Shown here: in pieces, positions 36,375 to 48,400 of the stretch
Layout: each line of letters starts with the position of its first letter
How positions within the stretch are numbered: position 1 is the first letter of the stretch
NCBI GenBank assembly: GCA_037176705.1
Contig: CM073894.1
Coordinates: 29,714,501-29,778,500, forward strand
Direction: 5' to 3'
Source: Molossus alvarezi
Lineage: Eukaryota > Chordata > Mammalia > Chiroptera > Molossidae
DNA length: 64,000 bases
Notes under the pieces: generated by a model
Database searches by the model: none
What the model was told of the DNA's origin: nothing
Seen by the model: the letters and a program-made list of their open reading frames with translations, nothing else
Translations under genes and position numbers: made by a program

Positions 36375-37420
36375 ATATTTCCTTCTGAGTATAAGCATTT
36401 ATTGAACTTCTAGTATTTGACAGACATAATGACAACTGGGTATAAACAAGGAAAGCCACAGTTCCTGTTCAGGAGGAATTCACATTCTAGTTGGGATGCT
36501 GTTCAAGAAAAACAATTATCAAGGGTATTTTACTTATGTGAGCACTAAGGAGGGGTGCCCAGGGTGTGCCACTGAGAACATGATGTCACACGTACTCTTT
36601 TATAATTAAACATCAAAATAATGTGTAACATTAAAAGCAGTGCAATGAAGACCAGCAACATTTTGATTTTTTTTTCCTGGGATAAATGTTTTGTTGCTTA
36701 AAAAAAAAAAAAAACTAAAAAGATTTCAAACTAATATTTATTTCTCAGCTTTTGCCCCGCACCCCCTTCAGCACTATTAGCATAATATGGATCTATTAGA
36801 TCATCTAGCAAATGGACATTCCGGACCCAGGCTGGGTTTTCAAAGAAGACTTCCAAGAGTAGGTGATACTTGAGTTGAATCTTGAAGAACTTGGAGTTAT
36901 GTAGCTGATGGAATTGGTGAGGTGCTCTGGTGGGTACAGGACAGGATTCTGAGGGTGATGTGTATTATGGGCAGGTAGGTTCTCCATGAATATGCATTGA
37001 GAAAAAAATGGTGCCCATGGTTTGGTGTGGGTGGAGATTTGTGGAATTAGGACATGTTACGACATGTTGAAGAATTTGGATGCCATCTGAAACATATGAG
37101 GACACACTGAGAATTTTCAGTAAAAGAACATAGCTTCGTGCTTTAGAATGAATGACTCATGTGACAGTGTGGATTAAGTTTGGTGGTGAGAGACCATTTA
37201 GGAGGCTATTGTAATACTCCTGGCAAATAATGGAAGGCCTTAAAAAATATTTTAATGGTTGAATCATCAGGACATGTACACATTTAAATGCTGGAGATGA
37301 GAAAAGGGAAGCATCTCAGACTAAGATTCATGTTTCTGGATTTTTTTTTGACTTGGTGGACAGTTATTCATTAAGATTTTAAAATTAGAGTTAGAAACCT
37401 AAGGAAAAACAATGTATTTG
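36375..37420 (-). mobile_element. L2 LINE, antisense, about 1 kb
   Basis: Starts with the L2 3' end reversed (AGCATTTATTGAACTTCTAG, CAGTTCCTGTTCAGGAGGAA, TTCACATTCTAGTTGGGATG). It resumes with AGAAGACTTCCAAGAGTAGG, GAAGAACTTGGAGTTATG, GAATTTGGATGCCATCTG, AGGAGGCTATTGTAATACTC and ATTCATGTTTCTGGAT, in consensus order. Part of 36530-36800 is poorly matched and includes an A-run near 36700. Confidence 0.75.
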
Positions 37421-38000
37421 CTTTTCCACACATTGGACTTGATGTCCTTTTGAGACACTGAACTAGCCTAAGAGAAAAACCCCGTACCAAGAACCACAAA
37501 GTTGGGGCTGAAGATGGTTGTTAGGGCTTTGTCTGTTCCATAGTAAGGGATTTAAACTTTATTTTTGTTCTCTATTTAATTTATTCATGTTTAATTCAAT
37601 TTACTCAGAGTTTACAAATCTCTACTAAGACATGTGGTTTGTGTGTTAGCTAGTAAGAATCTCTATTAATCATGGAATATTCCTTTTCAGCTATGAACCA
37701 AGTCCTCTGCTCTCAGGTATACACAGAGAAACTCTGCCGCTTCCCGTCACTCATGGCCTGGTGGGTAGCAGCGCAGATGGGAGTGGGAGTGGGATTGATG
37801 GTGGAAACTGGATTAGCTGCCAAATGAATACCTTCCATTTCAGTGTTGGTCCCGCTCTGTGTAATCTCCACATGCTGGTCCTAGACAAATACTTTATTGA
37901 TGGAAGAATAAGAATGTGGGAGTAGGCAAACAGACTCATTCTTAGATGAGGGCTGCTTAGCTGGGGTCCATGATCTACCAGAGCCAGACTTTCTTGTAAG
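37421..38000. other. Unique non-coding stretch
   Basis: Nothing recognised. Confidence 0.5.
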
Positions 38001-38004
38001 GAAT

Positions 38005-38225
38005 GGTTAGAAACATGCTCCTTGGGATCAGCCTAGGTTGGAGTCCCAGCTCAAAACCCAGCAGCTATTAAAGAAAATTTCCTGCAATCACGTTTCCTCC
38101 TAAGTAAATAGGGATGAGAATATCTACCTCATAAGGCGATTGCTGGGATGAACGAGATAGAGCATCATACAGTGTTTAACAAAGTTTCTGGTAGTTGGCA
38201 GCAGGCAATAAAAAATTAGTTGTAT
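38005..38225 (+). mobile_element. MIR SINE, sense
   Basis: GGAGTCCCAGCTCAAAACCC, CGTTTCCTCCTAAGTAAATA, GGGATGAGAATATCTACCTC, ATAAGGCGATTGCTGGGATG and GCAGGCAATAAAAAATTAGT follow MIR nearly end to end. Confidence 0.85.
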
Positions 38226-38459
38226 GAAGGGATTTCAGGGAGTTTGTGAAGACTGGATATTGTATGCATTGTTTTATGAGACTATGTGCAAGTAGGGAGA
38301 GAATATATAGCTGTTGTAGGAGTATCAAAGGGGTCATAACTTAAAAACAACAACAATAATGAAGATTAAAAACAAAAAAACAAACAAACAAAACCAAAAT
38401 AAAGATTAAAAAAGACTGTCCTAGACAAAGTTGTCAAACAGTTGCTTTTAAAAAAAAAA

Positions 38460-39140
38460 AAGAATTTATTTTTTAAGGCAGTTATCGGTTTACAGGAAAA
38501 TTGAGTGAAAAGTACAGAGAGTTCCCATATACTTCTTGACCTCACACACTCAGCCTTCTCCACTATCAACATCCCACACCAGAGTGATACATTTGTTACG
38601 ACCAATGAACCTACACTGACACCTCTTTATCGCCCCCAATCCACAGTTTACCTTAGGGCTCACTCTTGGTGTTGTGCGTTCTGAGGGTTCGGATAAAGGT
38701 ATAATGACACGTATCCACCATGGTAGTATCCTACAGAGTAGTTTCACTGCCCTGAAAGTCCTGTGTGTTCTGGTTATTCACCCTTCCCTCTCCCCACCCT
38801 GACAACCACGATCTTTGTACTGTCCCCAGAGTTTTGCCTTTTCTACAATGCGTACACTTGGAATCACTCAGGGTGTAAACTTTCACATTGGCTTCTTTCA
38901 CTTAGTAAAATGCATGTAAGGCTTCTCCATGTCTTTCATGGCTTAGGAGCTTGTTTCTTTTAATTATCTGGATGCACCGTAGTTTATCTGTTCACCTACT
39001 GAAGGACCTTTTGGTTGCTTCCATGTTTGACATTTATGATTTAAGATGCTATAAACATCCTTGTGCAGGTTTTTGTGTAGACAGAAGTTTTCAACTTTTT
39101 TGGGTAAATGGCAAGGAGGACCATGGCTGGAACACTTTTT
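38460..39140 (-). mobile_element. L1M LINE 3' region, antisense
   Basis: Ordered matches to the antisense L1M 3' region: AAAATTGAGTGAAAAGTACA, CCAGAGTGATACATTTGTTA, GGGCTCACTCTTGGTGTTGT, CAGAGTAGTTTCACTGCCCT, GGCTTCTTTCACTTAGTAAA, CACCTACTGAAGGACCTTTT and AAACATCCTTGTGCAGGTTT. It is interrupted at its right side by a Ves SINE. Confidence 0.88.
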
Positions 39141-39386
39141 TTTTTTAATCCTCACCAGAGGACATTTTTTGCATTTATCTTCAGCTAGAGCAGGAGGGAA
39201 AGAAGGGGGAAGAGAGAGAGAGGAACATTGATGTGAGAGAGACACGTGGACTGGCTGCCACCCACATGACCCCAACCAGGGCCGGGGATAAACTGCAACC
39301 AAGCTACATGCCCTTAGGGGGAACCGAACTGGGGACTCTGCGGTCCGCAGGCCGACGCTCTAACTGCTGAACCAAATCAGCCAGGG
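39141..39386 (-). mobile_element. Ves-type SINE with perfect TSD
   Basis: T-run, AATCCTCACCAGAGGACATT, GAACATTGATGTGAGAGAGA, GGCCGACGCTCTAACTGCTG and a terminal AATCAGCCAGGG. The flanks repeat GGCTGGAACACTTTTT exactly (39125-39140 and 39385-39400). Inserted at the end of an L1M fragment. Confidence 0.95.
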
Positions 39387-39400
39387 CTGGAACACTTTTT

Positions 39401-39925
39401 TCCCTTGTGTTTTATAATAACACTGTTCAAATCACCCTTTCCCCTCAAACACTCCTGACAGTGCCCATCCAGTTCAGAGGAGTCACTTTGTCCTCTCATT
39501 CCTTCATCTTGTCCCACCTCACCCAGGTGACAGGGCCATGTCATTATCCACAGCAGCCCGGTCTCTACCAGGAGTCGGTTTCCCTAAAAAGGATTCCACT
39601 CTGAATGCTTTTGCTCTTTTGTTCCCCACCTAACTCACTTTCCGCCCTGCAGCCTCTTCTCTGCGGTTCCAGGTGTTTGTTAGGGAACTGAGCAATACAT
39701 TCTTCCTAAGGAGTTGCTGGCTGGTATTGTCATTATACAAAGAATGATATTTACATTTTAATAGGTCAGACTTTTCAAGGGGTAGGAAGGTTAGAGTGGA
39801 GATTTAGGCCACCTGGCCTACCGGTAATGGAGACATTTGGGGGTCTGAGGCCTTTATGGATTGCTGAGATCCCACATTTTGAATGACCGTGTCCTCTGTC
39901 TTGAATAAGAACCTCACCTGTGGAT
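39401..39925. other. Unique non-coding stretch
   Basis: Nothing recognised. Confidence 0.5.
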
Positions 39926-39929
39926 TTTC

Positions 39930-40060
39930 ATTCTCCTGCAGCCACTAAGACTTTGTTAAACTTCAAGAAGGTAATGCACTTACTTGACCTCAGGCATCTC
40001 CCCCCCCCCCAGCAAAATGGGAATAGCTTTAGACCCGCTGCCTAAGAATTGTTTATTGGT
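39930..40060 (+). mobile_element. Probable MIR core, sense, with C-run
   Basis: CACTTACTTGACCTCAGGCA, an 11-C run (about 40000-40010) and AGCAAAATGGGAATAGC resemble the MIR core around 'cctcagtttcctcatctgtaaaatggg'. Weak call. Confidence 0.45.
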
Positions 40061-41450
40061 CGATTCTTTTATTTTCTCTTTTGTTGAAGGCACCTGGAAG
40101 ATAGAAACTGCTAAGTGTTCCGATTTTAAGCATGAGATTTAAAGTACAAAATATCACTGCATAAGGACAGATCAGATTTTTCAAGAAATCCCCTTGGGGA
40201 AGTTAAACTTCCATTTATACAGTGAAGGTAATATTTATCTTGCCCCTTAATGTTATTTTGTAAAATCTACCTTAACACAAATCGGCAAAACTTGCTTCCT
40301 TAAGAACGCTTTAAAGGGAGTGAAAACAGTTGTAACACTACTTTTTGTGTGGCATGTGAAAAGAAAATCCTGGAAACACATGTTTATTTTTTTCAGTTCC
40401 TGACCACTGTGTTTGGAAAAACTGCCAAGTGTGACTTAAAACTTGCAAATACAGTAACTTGCTTTGAATTTTGGACCCATAGTGTCGTGGGCTGTTTTTT
40501 TTGCAGAAAAGCAATTGTTATGTTAACTTTGACTTCTGATCACTTTGTTTCCCTGAAATCAGTTGCATGCAGATTAACAGAATGGATTCCAATGAATGAA
40601 TGCACTAAATGTAACTGACAATCCTTAATATACAAATACTGAACATGAGACATTATCAATTCTCCAAAGAAGTACTTTTTATGCTTTTATACAAGTACTT
40701 AAGAACAGACTTTAAAAAAGGATGTTGAAAACTTGCCAAACCTTCTTTGTATTTTGAAAGCCCACATCAAGAAGGGGTAGTAAATAGTCATTGAATATAG
40801 GAAAAAGGAAACTATTAGCATTGTTTTCTTTTAAAGATAAAAAGACAGTCCCAAGAAAAAGCTTCATAATCTTTGAAATATGAATATGTTGTTTAATCAG
40901 TTTGAAACAAACGTCAACTTAAAATTTATGTGTCTGTATAAATAGACAAAATATCTCATTACCTGCTAATTAAAAAAAAAGTAACTGACTGTTTTATTGA
41001 GGTCATATTTCAAGACCATTTTCTACTTTACACCTTTTGGCAAGTTGCAGTCAGAGTGAGACAGACATTCATTTTGAATTTTCAAAGCTAAAAATATACA
41101 AATTTTAAAAAATATTCTTAGCTCTGAAAAATGTGTGTGTATATATATATAGTCTAAATATACCAAAATACATCTATGTTTCTTTCTCAAAATGCAGTGG
41201 CCAATCTTCAAACTTTTTCTTCTCAGTTCCTCATTTTTATCTCATAGAAACTGGCCTGTTAAATGTTAACATTAAACATTTTTTATTTGATTTGCCAACA
41301 AACATCACTAATGCAAATTTAAAAAATAATTCTACAGAATTTTCATTCAGAAACTAAAAACTTCAGAGATTTAATAAAAAAATTTTCAGTATCTTCTTAT
41401 TTACTAATTTTCAAAAAATTCGCCATGAATTTTTACCCATTTAAACCAAC
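40061..41450. other. Unique AT-rich stretch
   Basis: Repeat-free. 40090-40620 has candidate regulatory texture but no decisive motif. Confidence 0.5.
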
Positions 41451-41454
41451 AGGA

Positions 41455-41916
41455 TTTTCTTTCTTGTTTTTATTGTGGTTTAACTGACATACAATATTAT
41501 ATTAGTTTCAGGTATACAATATAGTGATTTGATGTTTGTATATATTGTAAAGTGTTGACCGGAATACATCCAATTACCATCTGTCACTTTACAAAGTTAA
41601 TACAATATTATTGACTATATTCCCCATGCTGTCCATTCCACACCCATGACTTACTTATTTTATAACTGTAAGTTTGTACTTCATACCCTTCACCCATTTC
41701 ATCCCTTCAATCCCCCCTCACTTTGGCAACCACTAATCTGTTCTCTGTATCGATGACTTTGGGTTTTGTTTTGTTTTTAAGTTTTCACATATAAGTGAAA
41801 TCATGCCGTATTTATCTTTCTTCCCATTTATTTCACTTCGCTTTATGCCCTCAAGGTTTATCCATGTTAACCCAAGTGGCAAGATTTCATTCTTTTTAAA
41901 TAGCTGAGTAGTATTC

Positions 41917-41953
<37 letters not shown>

Positions 41954-42480
41954 TATACACATCTTCTTTATCCATTCTCCCATCCATGGACACTTAGATT
42001 GCTTTCATATCTTAACTATTATAAATAATGCTGCAATGAACATAGGGATGCATATATCTTTTCAATTTAGTGTTTTCTTTTTATCCTTGGATAGATACTT
42101 GTAGTGAAGTGGCTAGATGATATAGTAGCTCTATTGTTAATTTTTTGAGGAACCTCCATATTGTTTTCTGTAGCATCAATTTACATTCCCACCAACAGTG
42201 TACAAGGGTTCCCTTCTCTACACATCCTCACCAACACTTGCTATTTCTTATCTCTTTGATAATAACCATTCTGACAGATGTGAGGTGCTATCTCATATAC
42301 CTCATAGTCATTTTGATTTGCATTCTTTCATGACTAGTGATGTAGCTCATCTTTTCATGTGCCTGTTGGCCATCTGTATGTCTTCTTTGGAAAAATACTT
42401 ATTTAACTTCTCTGCTCATTACAAAATCAAATTGTTTGTATTACTACTGCACATTTTTGACCAGCATGAAAATATAAAAA
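41455..42480 (-). mobile_element. LINE-1 3' region, antisense, about 1 kb
   Basis: Starts TTTATTGTGGTTTAACTGAC and proceeds through AGTTTCAGGTATACAATATA, CACTTTGGCAACCACTAATC, ACATATAAGTGAAATCATGC, TAGCTGAGTAGTATTCCAGT, AATAATGCTGCAATGAACAT and TTCCCACCAACAGTGTACAA to CTTTGGAAAAATACTTATTT. This is the L1 3' end and ORF2 C-terminal region reversed. A (GT)n array sits at the normal GTGTATATAT position. Confidence 0.9.
41919..41951. repeat. (GT)n microsatellite inside L1
   Basis: About 16 GT units grown from the L1's own GT-rich stretch after AGTATTCCA. Confidence 0.95.
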
Positions 42481-42594
42481 TATTTGTAAAATTTTCTGTG
42501 ATCCAATAATAGCACAATATGCTGAACTTTGAGTTGCTGCTGATAAATGAGTTTTCTCTGAGTAACAAGAACACATTTTATAAAATAATTCTTT

Positions 42595-42740
42595 ATAGTT
42601 TACTAAGGACTCTGATGTGTATTATCTCATTCAAGTTTAACCACAGCCCATACAGCATGTGTTATTACTCCCTTTTTATAGATGAAGAAAGAAGATAGCG
42701 AAATTAAGGGTGGAGGTAGAGATTTACCCCCCCCCCCCCA
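42595..42740 (-). mobile_element. MIR SINE, antisense, with C-run
   Basis: TATTATCTCATTCAAGTTTA, TGTTATTACTCCCTTTTTAT, AGATGAAGAAAGAAGATAGC and GAAATTAAGGG match antisense MIR. It ends in a 13-C run (42727-42739). Confidence 0.78.
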
Positions 42741-43556
42741 TTCCTATCGTCTTTAAGAAGCAGCAAAGAAATAAACAAACAAGCTCATATTTTAAAATCA
42801 TCACTTCTGTCTTCTCTTGGAAAAATTCAGAATAAAGAGGTTGCCCTTTCTCTTCATATTACTGGCATCTAACAATGGAAGGAAGTGGGTTTTGTCTGAT
42901 TACTAATCTAAATCCAAGAACAGAGATCCCTGGTGGAGTTAATATGTGAAGGTTCATTTCACATGTGTTATTGAAATTTTTTGAATGTATATGGATCACC
43001 TAGGCATTTTCCGAAAATACCGGTTCCAATTCAAGAAGTCTAGAGTGATGCTTGTGTTCGCATTTCTAAGAAGCTTCCAGGTGCTGATGCCGCTGGCCCA
43101 AGGATCACGCTTTGGGTAGTGAGTTCCTAACGCGTCTTCTCTCCCTTTTCTACTGCTGCTCCCTGCAGGCAAACAGTGTTTCCCATTTTTGTGCTGTAGT
43201 GGAAGGGGCTTTGCTTTTTCAAGTCTCCTGCCTGCTGTAGTGAATGAGTTTGATTCAGGGGTTGGCACCGGGGAAGATGTGGGGTTGCCGCGTTGTTTTG
43301 GATAGCAGCAGCAGTCTTCGTGCACTTCATCAAGAATAAAGAACATGTCAGAGCTCCTTCTGCCCTCCTATCTTATTTTCATATCTTCCTATCAGTTGGT
43401 TCATAACTGGGAAGGAAAAGGATTGGGTTATCATGAGCAGACTAGTGGTACATTTTTAAAGACTCTGCTTTTGTGCCATTGGGATATTACATTCTAGAGG
43501 AGAGAAACAAATAGTAAAAATACAAATAAATAAGATGTATTGTATATGATAGGGGG
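42741..43556. other. Unique non-coding stretch
   Basis: Nothing recognised. A 116-codon minus-strand frame (42996-43346) shows no domain. Confidence 0.5.
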
Positions 43557-43565
43557 TTTTGATTT

Positions 43566-43788
43566 AAAAAAAAATATTTTTCTTTATTGATTTTTAGAGA
43601 CAGAGGAAGGGAGACGGAGAGAGATAGAAATGTTGAAGAGCAAGAACATTGATGAGTTGTCTTTTGCATGCCCATACTAGGGATCGCCTGAAACCTGGGC
43701 ATATGCCCTGACCAGGAATCGAACTGGTGACCTCTTGGTCCATGGGTCAATTCTCTACCATTGAGCCACACAGGCTGGGCTGGGCTAA
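43566..43788 (-). mobile_element. Ves-type SINE, older form, with TSD
   Basis: Antisense: TTTATTGATTTTTAGAGACA, GA-rich centre, AACATTGATGAGTTGTC, GGGCATATGCCCTGACCAGG, AATCGAACTGGTGACCTC and a terminal ATTGAGCCACACAGGCTGGGC. Target duplication TTTTGATTT at 43557-43565 and 43789-43797. Confidence 0.92.
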
Positions 43789-43797
43789 TTTTGATTT

Positions 43798-45384
43798 TTT
43801 GACAGGGTGATCACAGAAAGTCTCACTGAACAAGGAATTGCTGAAGATTTAGATGATAAGATTGAAAGAGACTAGTTTAGGTGCTGAAAAATGGTCCTTC
43901 TTCTTCCCTCTGCACAGCTGAAGGCATGGCCTGTATTTGTCTCTTGTGTTCAGGGCAGGGAAGAGTGTTTCCCTGTTAGTGGGAGCACACATGTGCCGTG
44001 TCTCCTAAGTTATACCTTGGAGGTCCAATGGCAGTTGGAGAATCTTTAGTTGGGATGTTACCAGGTTCCCTGGACTTTTAACTCCTTTATGACATGAAAA
44101 ATTTCCATGAGAGTCTGTTATAAGTGACTGATGACTATCCTCCTGAGGAAATTTACGTATTCCACTGAATAGTTAAAGGGAAAATGCATGAAAGTGTACT
44201 GTTAAGTCAGGAAACAGCTTCTAGTTCCTTTAGTAGCAGACATTCTTCTGGGCTCCTTAGGTGCCCTCAGTTGAGAGAATGAGTTCTAGAGATTCATGGA
44301 GTGCACAGCACAGTGCCTGGCACATGGAATCATTCTTTTGTGAAGAAATAAGAGAGTAGATGATTGAATGCTAAATAGGCACCATCTAATGAGCAAGGCA
44401 TGTAAGCTTCCTCTATGATCCTGGGCCCATCCAGTTAAGGACACTGTTCTAGAAAACGTGGTGGTGGTGGTGCTGAAAGTATGTTTCTGGTTAAAATGAG
44501 CGACGTGCAGTTATTGTTATGATCATCACTTACGCGTATTGGTTTGTTAGTATGTAACAAGTTTGGTTATAAGTGTAGACTCTGTTCTAGTTTTCTGTAG
44601 TTTGACAGTAAATTAAGCTTGTCACGCTTACACGGGAGTTTCATGGAAGTCATCAACTGGTCACCGAGGAACTTCCCTGGAAACCACTGTTAACAGCTAT
44701 TTGTTTTAGGATTGACTCTTAGCTATTCGAATATGTCTTTCACTTTGTTTTCATTATAAATGTATTACACATATTTCTAGGTCAACATTAAAATAATCTG
44801 CAACGAACTGAGCTAATTTGCCACTCAGACACACAACGTGTTAAAATGAAAGTGCTCTGAATTCTGGATTTGTTGTTTCAGATTTGAGACGAGATCAACT
44901 GAGATTCTGTTGACTCCCTCTTTCCTTTCTTCATATGTAAACCGGGCATAGTGTTTTATTCCTACAGAGGAGGCTTTGACCATCAATTAGGTACTTGTTG
45001 TAAAGGGCTTTGATAACTTGAAAGAATGACCTTTTATAAAAACAGGATACATTGTATTTATCCTTACAGTATTTTCTTGATTCTAATTATAACTCTTTTT
45101 TTTTCCCAACCATAGAAGGAGAACGGATAAGGGAAAATGTGAGCACAGAAAGTGGCACTGATTTCCATCACACAAAAAGATTCCACAAAGCTCTGAAGGA
45201 AAGTCACGCCACAGCATAGTCTGATCCTGGGTGGGTCTGGCGTTAGATTTAAATACTGCCTTGAAGTAAGTCAGTAGGGACTCCTTTTGAGTGCCCACTT
45301 CTGACTAAAAAATAACTAGATTAAAAAAATAAGGTTATTTTTTATTTGTAGACTTAAAAGCTTATAGGTTATCAAATTATAGGA
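43798..45384. other. Unique non-coding stretch
   Basis: No gene recognised. 44295-44350 contains an L2/MIR 3'-end motif (CACAGTGCCTGGCACATGGA). 44480-44900 is repeat-free. Confidence 0.5.
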
Positions 45385-45510
45385 GGCATGGTAGACCTTT
45401 TACTTTAACCTCAACCTTTCATAGGTGAGGAAATGCAGATTTAAAAAGTTTTCATAACTTACCCCAAACTACAGTAAATTGTTCTGATCTCAGTTCAGTG
45501 GTCTTTAGTT
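45385..45510 (-). mobile_element. MIR SINE core, antisense
   Basis: TTTACTTTAACCTCAACCTT, ATAGGTGAGGAAATGCAGAT and CATAACTTACCCCAAACTAC read as an antisense MIR core. Confidence 0.65.
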
Positions 45511-46450
45511 TGTGTGTGGCCGGGTGGCAGGATCCTACAAGCATCACTTTCAAAAGACCTAATAATACTGAGATGAACCCTGGCAAACCAAGCTGGGTCT
45601 TTGGGACATATTTCATTGTGGCACATGAACATGACTTGTTTGATCTGAGCTTCTTCGAGTGTCTTTCAGGCTAAGTTATCAGTGCTTAGGGCCCTGGTAC
45701 CTGTTAGCATTCTCGGGTTTCAGAAATGGACTCTGGCTAACTTGAATATAAATAAAGCAAAATAAATAGCTAAAGTAAGGATATTGTTGGTAAGATGTGC
45801 TGTAGCCCACAGACGAAAAGAAGCTGAACAATCGGGGCTCAGAAAGCTTCTGACCCGCATGGCTGTGGGAATCCATAGCAGCAGAGCCTACCAGAGAGTC
45901 GTCACAGCTCGGGGCCGACAGAGCATCTCCAGGCATTCCCCTTCCATCTTGTCAACCCAGGAAATACTCCTATTTCAGGGTCAGCAGATCTGACTAGTTT
46001 AGCTTGGGTTGTGCCTACACCTTGGCTGGGCTTGAGGTAGGGGGGTTGGGAATGACTGGGACATTTAGATGGTCAGATTGTTAAGACTGGATGCACAGGG
46101 AAGGGATAGTTCCCAAAAGCGGAACATTTTTTTGAACCATTGTTACCAAAAGAGGGACACTTTTAGGGCAACAGAAACATACATATGTCCTAGACCCTGT
46201 TTTATTACCATACATAGACAAGAATGCTACGTGTATATGTTTTTTACTTTGTAAAATGACCTCTAAAAGCTCAGATGTTGGCATTTAGTTATAGTTGATA
46301 TTTCCATTTGTTTATTTCTTTAATTCCAATTATATTTATATTCTGATATCCCATTTAATTCAACTAGAACAAATATTACGACTGTAATAAGGATTTTGTT
46401 CAGTTGGTTATAGGTAGTCATTTATTTGGTCAATTCATTTATTCAACATA
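45511..46450. other. Unique non-coding stretch
   Basis: Nothing recognised. Confidence 0.5.
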
Positions 46451-46452
46451 TC

Positions 46453-46745
46453 TATTTATTTTTATTAAATTTATTGGGGTGACATTAGTTAATAGGGTCA
46501 TATAGGTTTCGAGTGTACATTTCTGTGATACATATATTGTGTGCCCATCACCCAAAGTCAAATCATCTTCCATCACCATATATTTGGCCCCCGTTACCCT
46601 TTACCATGAGTTTCTGTTTTATATCTCACATATGAGTGAAATCATATGGTGCTTAGCTTTTCCTGACTGGCTTGTTTCACTTACCATAATATTCTCAAGG
46701 TCTATCCGTGTTGTCACAAATGGCATTATATTTATAATAGACTTT
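46453..46745 (-). mobile_element. LINE-1 3' end, antisense
   Basis: AAATTTATTGGGGTGACATT, AGTTAATAGGGTCATATAGG, TGTGTGCCCATCACCCAAAG and TATGAGTGAAATCATATGGT mark the 3' end of an L1 in reverse. Truncated shortly after CAAGGTCTATCCGTG. Confidence 0.85.
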
Positions 46746-47416
46746 GAAAATAAAGGATTCAGTTTGTGACACTGAATAGGCAGGAGGAAGAAACAAAGAT
46801 TTTTTTTTTTTATTAAACTACGTCACACAGCAGACTAAACCCCTGGCTTTTAGGCAGCACTCTGGGGCGGCTGGAAATTCCCAGTGGCCTTTGTCAGGAC
46901 GAGGGTAGAGAGCCAAGGGGCTGGGCGGCGGGCGTTCTGTGCCTCCACCTGTCCCCATTGCACTCACCTGGTCTCACCCAACCTCTCCACTTACTTCGAC
47001 CAGAACAGTTCCCATGCTGTTTGTTGGGTATCCGAACAAGAATTACTAAACAGTATGTGTTGCCATATTAACTGTTAGCATACTTATTTGAGTTATTAAA
47101 CAAGGATCTTTCTAGTCCTAACCCAAAATGATAGAGAACATTATCTAAGCATGAAGAACTCATCTTCTTAATTAAAACAAACAAACAAAAAAATCCTTTG
47201 GACTTACTGGAATTAACAAATGAATAGAGAATACTCACAGTGGATGAGGCTGTATAGTACACACTTTGGGGGAATAATAAGAGAAATAAAAGAAAGCTCC
47301 TTAGCTTAACATACTTGGAAAGACAAAGCAAACACATAAAATTATAAAACCAGTGGAAGAAGAACTGATTTCAGGAGGTAGCGCCTGGCAATCACACACT
47401 GGATTACTTCATCTCT
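46746..47416. other. Unique non-coding stretch
   Basis: Nothing recognised; a T-run lies at about 46800-46812. Confidence 0.5.
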
Positions 47417-47424
47417 ACCTAGAG

Positions 47425-47616
47425 CCGTGGTCCTCAACCTTCCTCACTCCGCGACACTTTCCTACAGTTCCTCACGTTGTGGTGATCCCCAACCATTAAA
47501 TTATTTTTGTTGCTACTTCATAACTGTAATTCTGCTACTGTTATGTCTTAGGAGACCCCAGTGAAAGGGTCATTCAACCCCCAAGAGGGTCGCGACCCCC
47601 AGGTTGAGAACCGCTG
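47425..47616 (-). mobile_element. SPIN-type non-autonomous hAT transposon
   Basis: 192 bp bounded by 16-bp terminal inverted repeats, CCGTGGTCCTCAACCT at the left and AGGTTGAGAACCGCTG at the right. The interior carries AGTTCCTCACGTTGTGGTGA, TTTTTGTTGCTACTTCATAA, CTGTAATTCTGCTACTGTTA and GGGTCGCGACCCCCAGG, the well-known SPIN signature. The 8-bp flanks ACCTAGAG (47417-47424) and ATCTAAAA (47617-47624) differ by three transitions only and fit the nTCTAnAn-like target of this group. It has no coding capacity and was mobilised by a SPIN transposase elsewhere. The middle of the full consensus is missing, as in internally deleted copies. Confidence 0.88.
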
Positions 47617-47624
47617 ATCTAAAA

Positions 47625-48400
47625 GGACGTATGAAACAAAGTTTGTGGGTGCTCAGCCCTGGCAGAGTAGGCCGTTTCTATGACGTCATATTCTGTTTGG
47701 ATTTAAAGTTCTGTGAGTCTAAGGATTTAAAATATACATCAGAAAGTCCTTCTTTAGTTATGGATTATTTTTGCATCTCCAAATTATCCGAATTCCTAAG
47801 TGCTTTATGGGTTCGGGTCAGATACAAAAACAATACTTAAAATAATCTCATCTTCTATGTCTTCATTTAATTTGATGTTGTTGGGTGTGACATGATAAAC
47901 AATGTCATTTACGTTTATTTTTGCATGGGAAGTAAAATGTTTTTATTTGGACTATTAAAAAGAGACAATTAATGTTACATTAATAATAATAAAAACTGCA
48001 CAGAAAATTGGAGTGTTTTGTAACTACAGATTTTATTTTGAATTGGATCTCTGTCATTGCTTGCCGGGTGATGTCTGACTCTACGGTTTTCCATTATGTT
48101 TGTGTTTGAAGGCTTGGTTCTGTTCTTCCTTCATTTAACATTCCTAAAGCCATTTTCCAGTGAAACCCCACCCCACGAATTGAGTCACATCAGAGGAATT
48201 CCAGAAATAAGAACAATCATGCCCTTTCTGTCATTGATGTAATGGCGTTTTTCAGCTACTTTAATAGTCATGAGCAATATTTTGGCAGGCAGCTGAAATA
48301 ACCCTACATATTTGACTGCATTACTGACTATTACCTTCCAAGAGTAGCTCAGTGGAAGGGACATTCATTTAGGGACATTCTTTATTTTTTAACTTGAGAA
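47625..48400. other. Candidate conserved non-coding block
   Basis: Repeat-free sequence with dense homeodomain-like cores (GACAATTAATGTTACATTAA, TCATTGATGTAATGG, CTTTAATAGTCATGAGC) and TGAGTCACATCAG near 48181, an AP-1-like site. No exon is evident. Texture-based. Confidence 0.3.
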
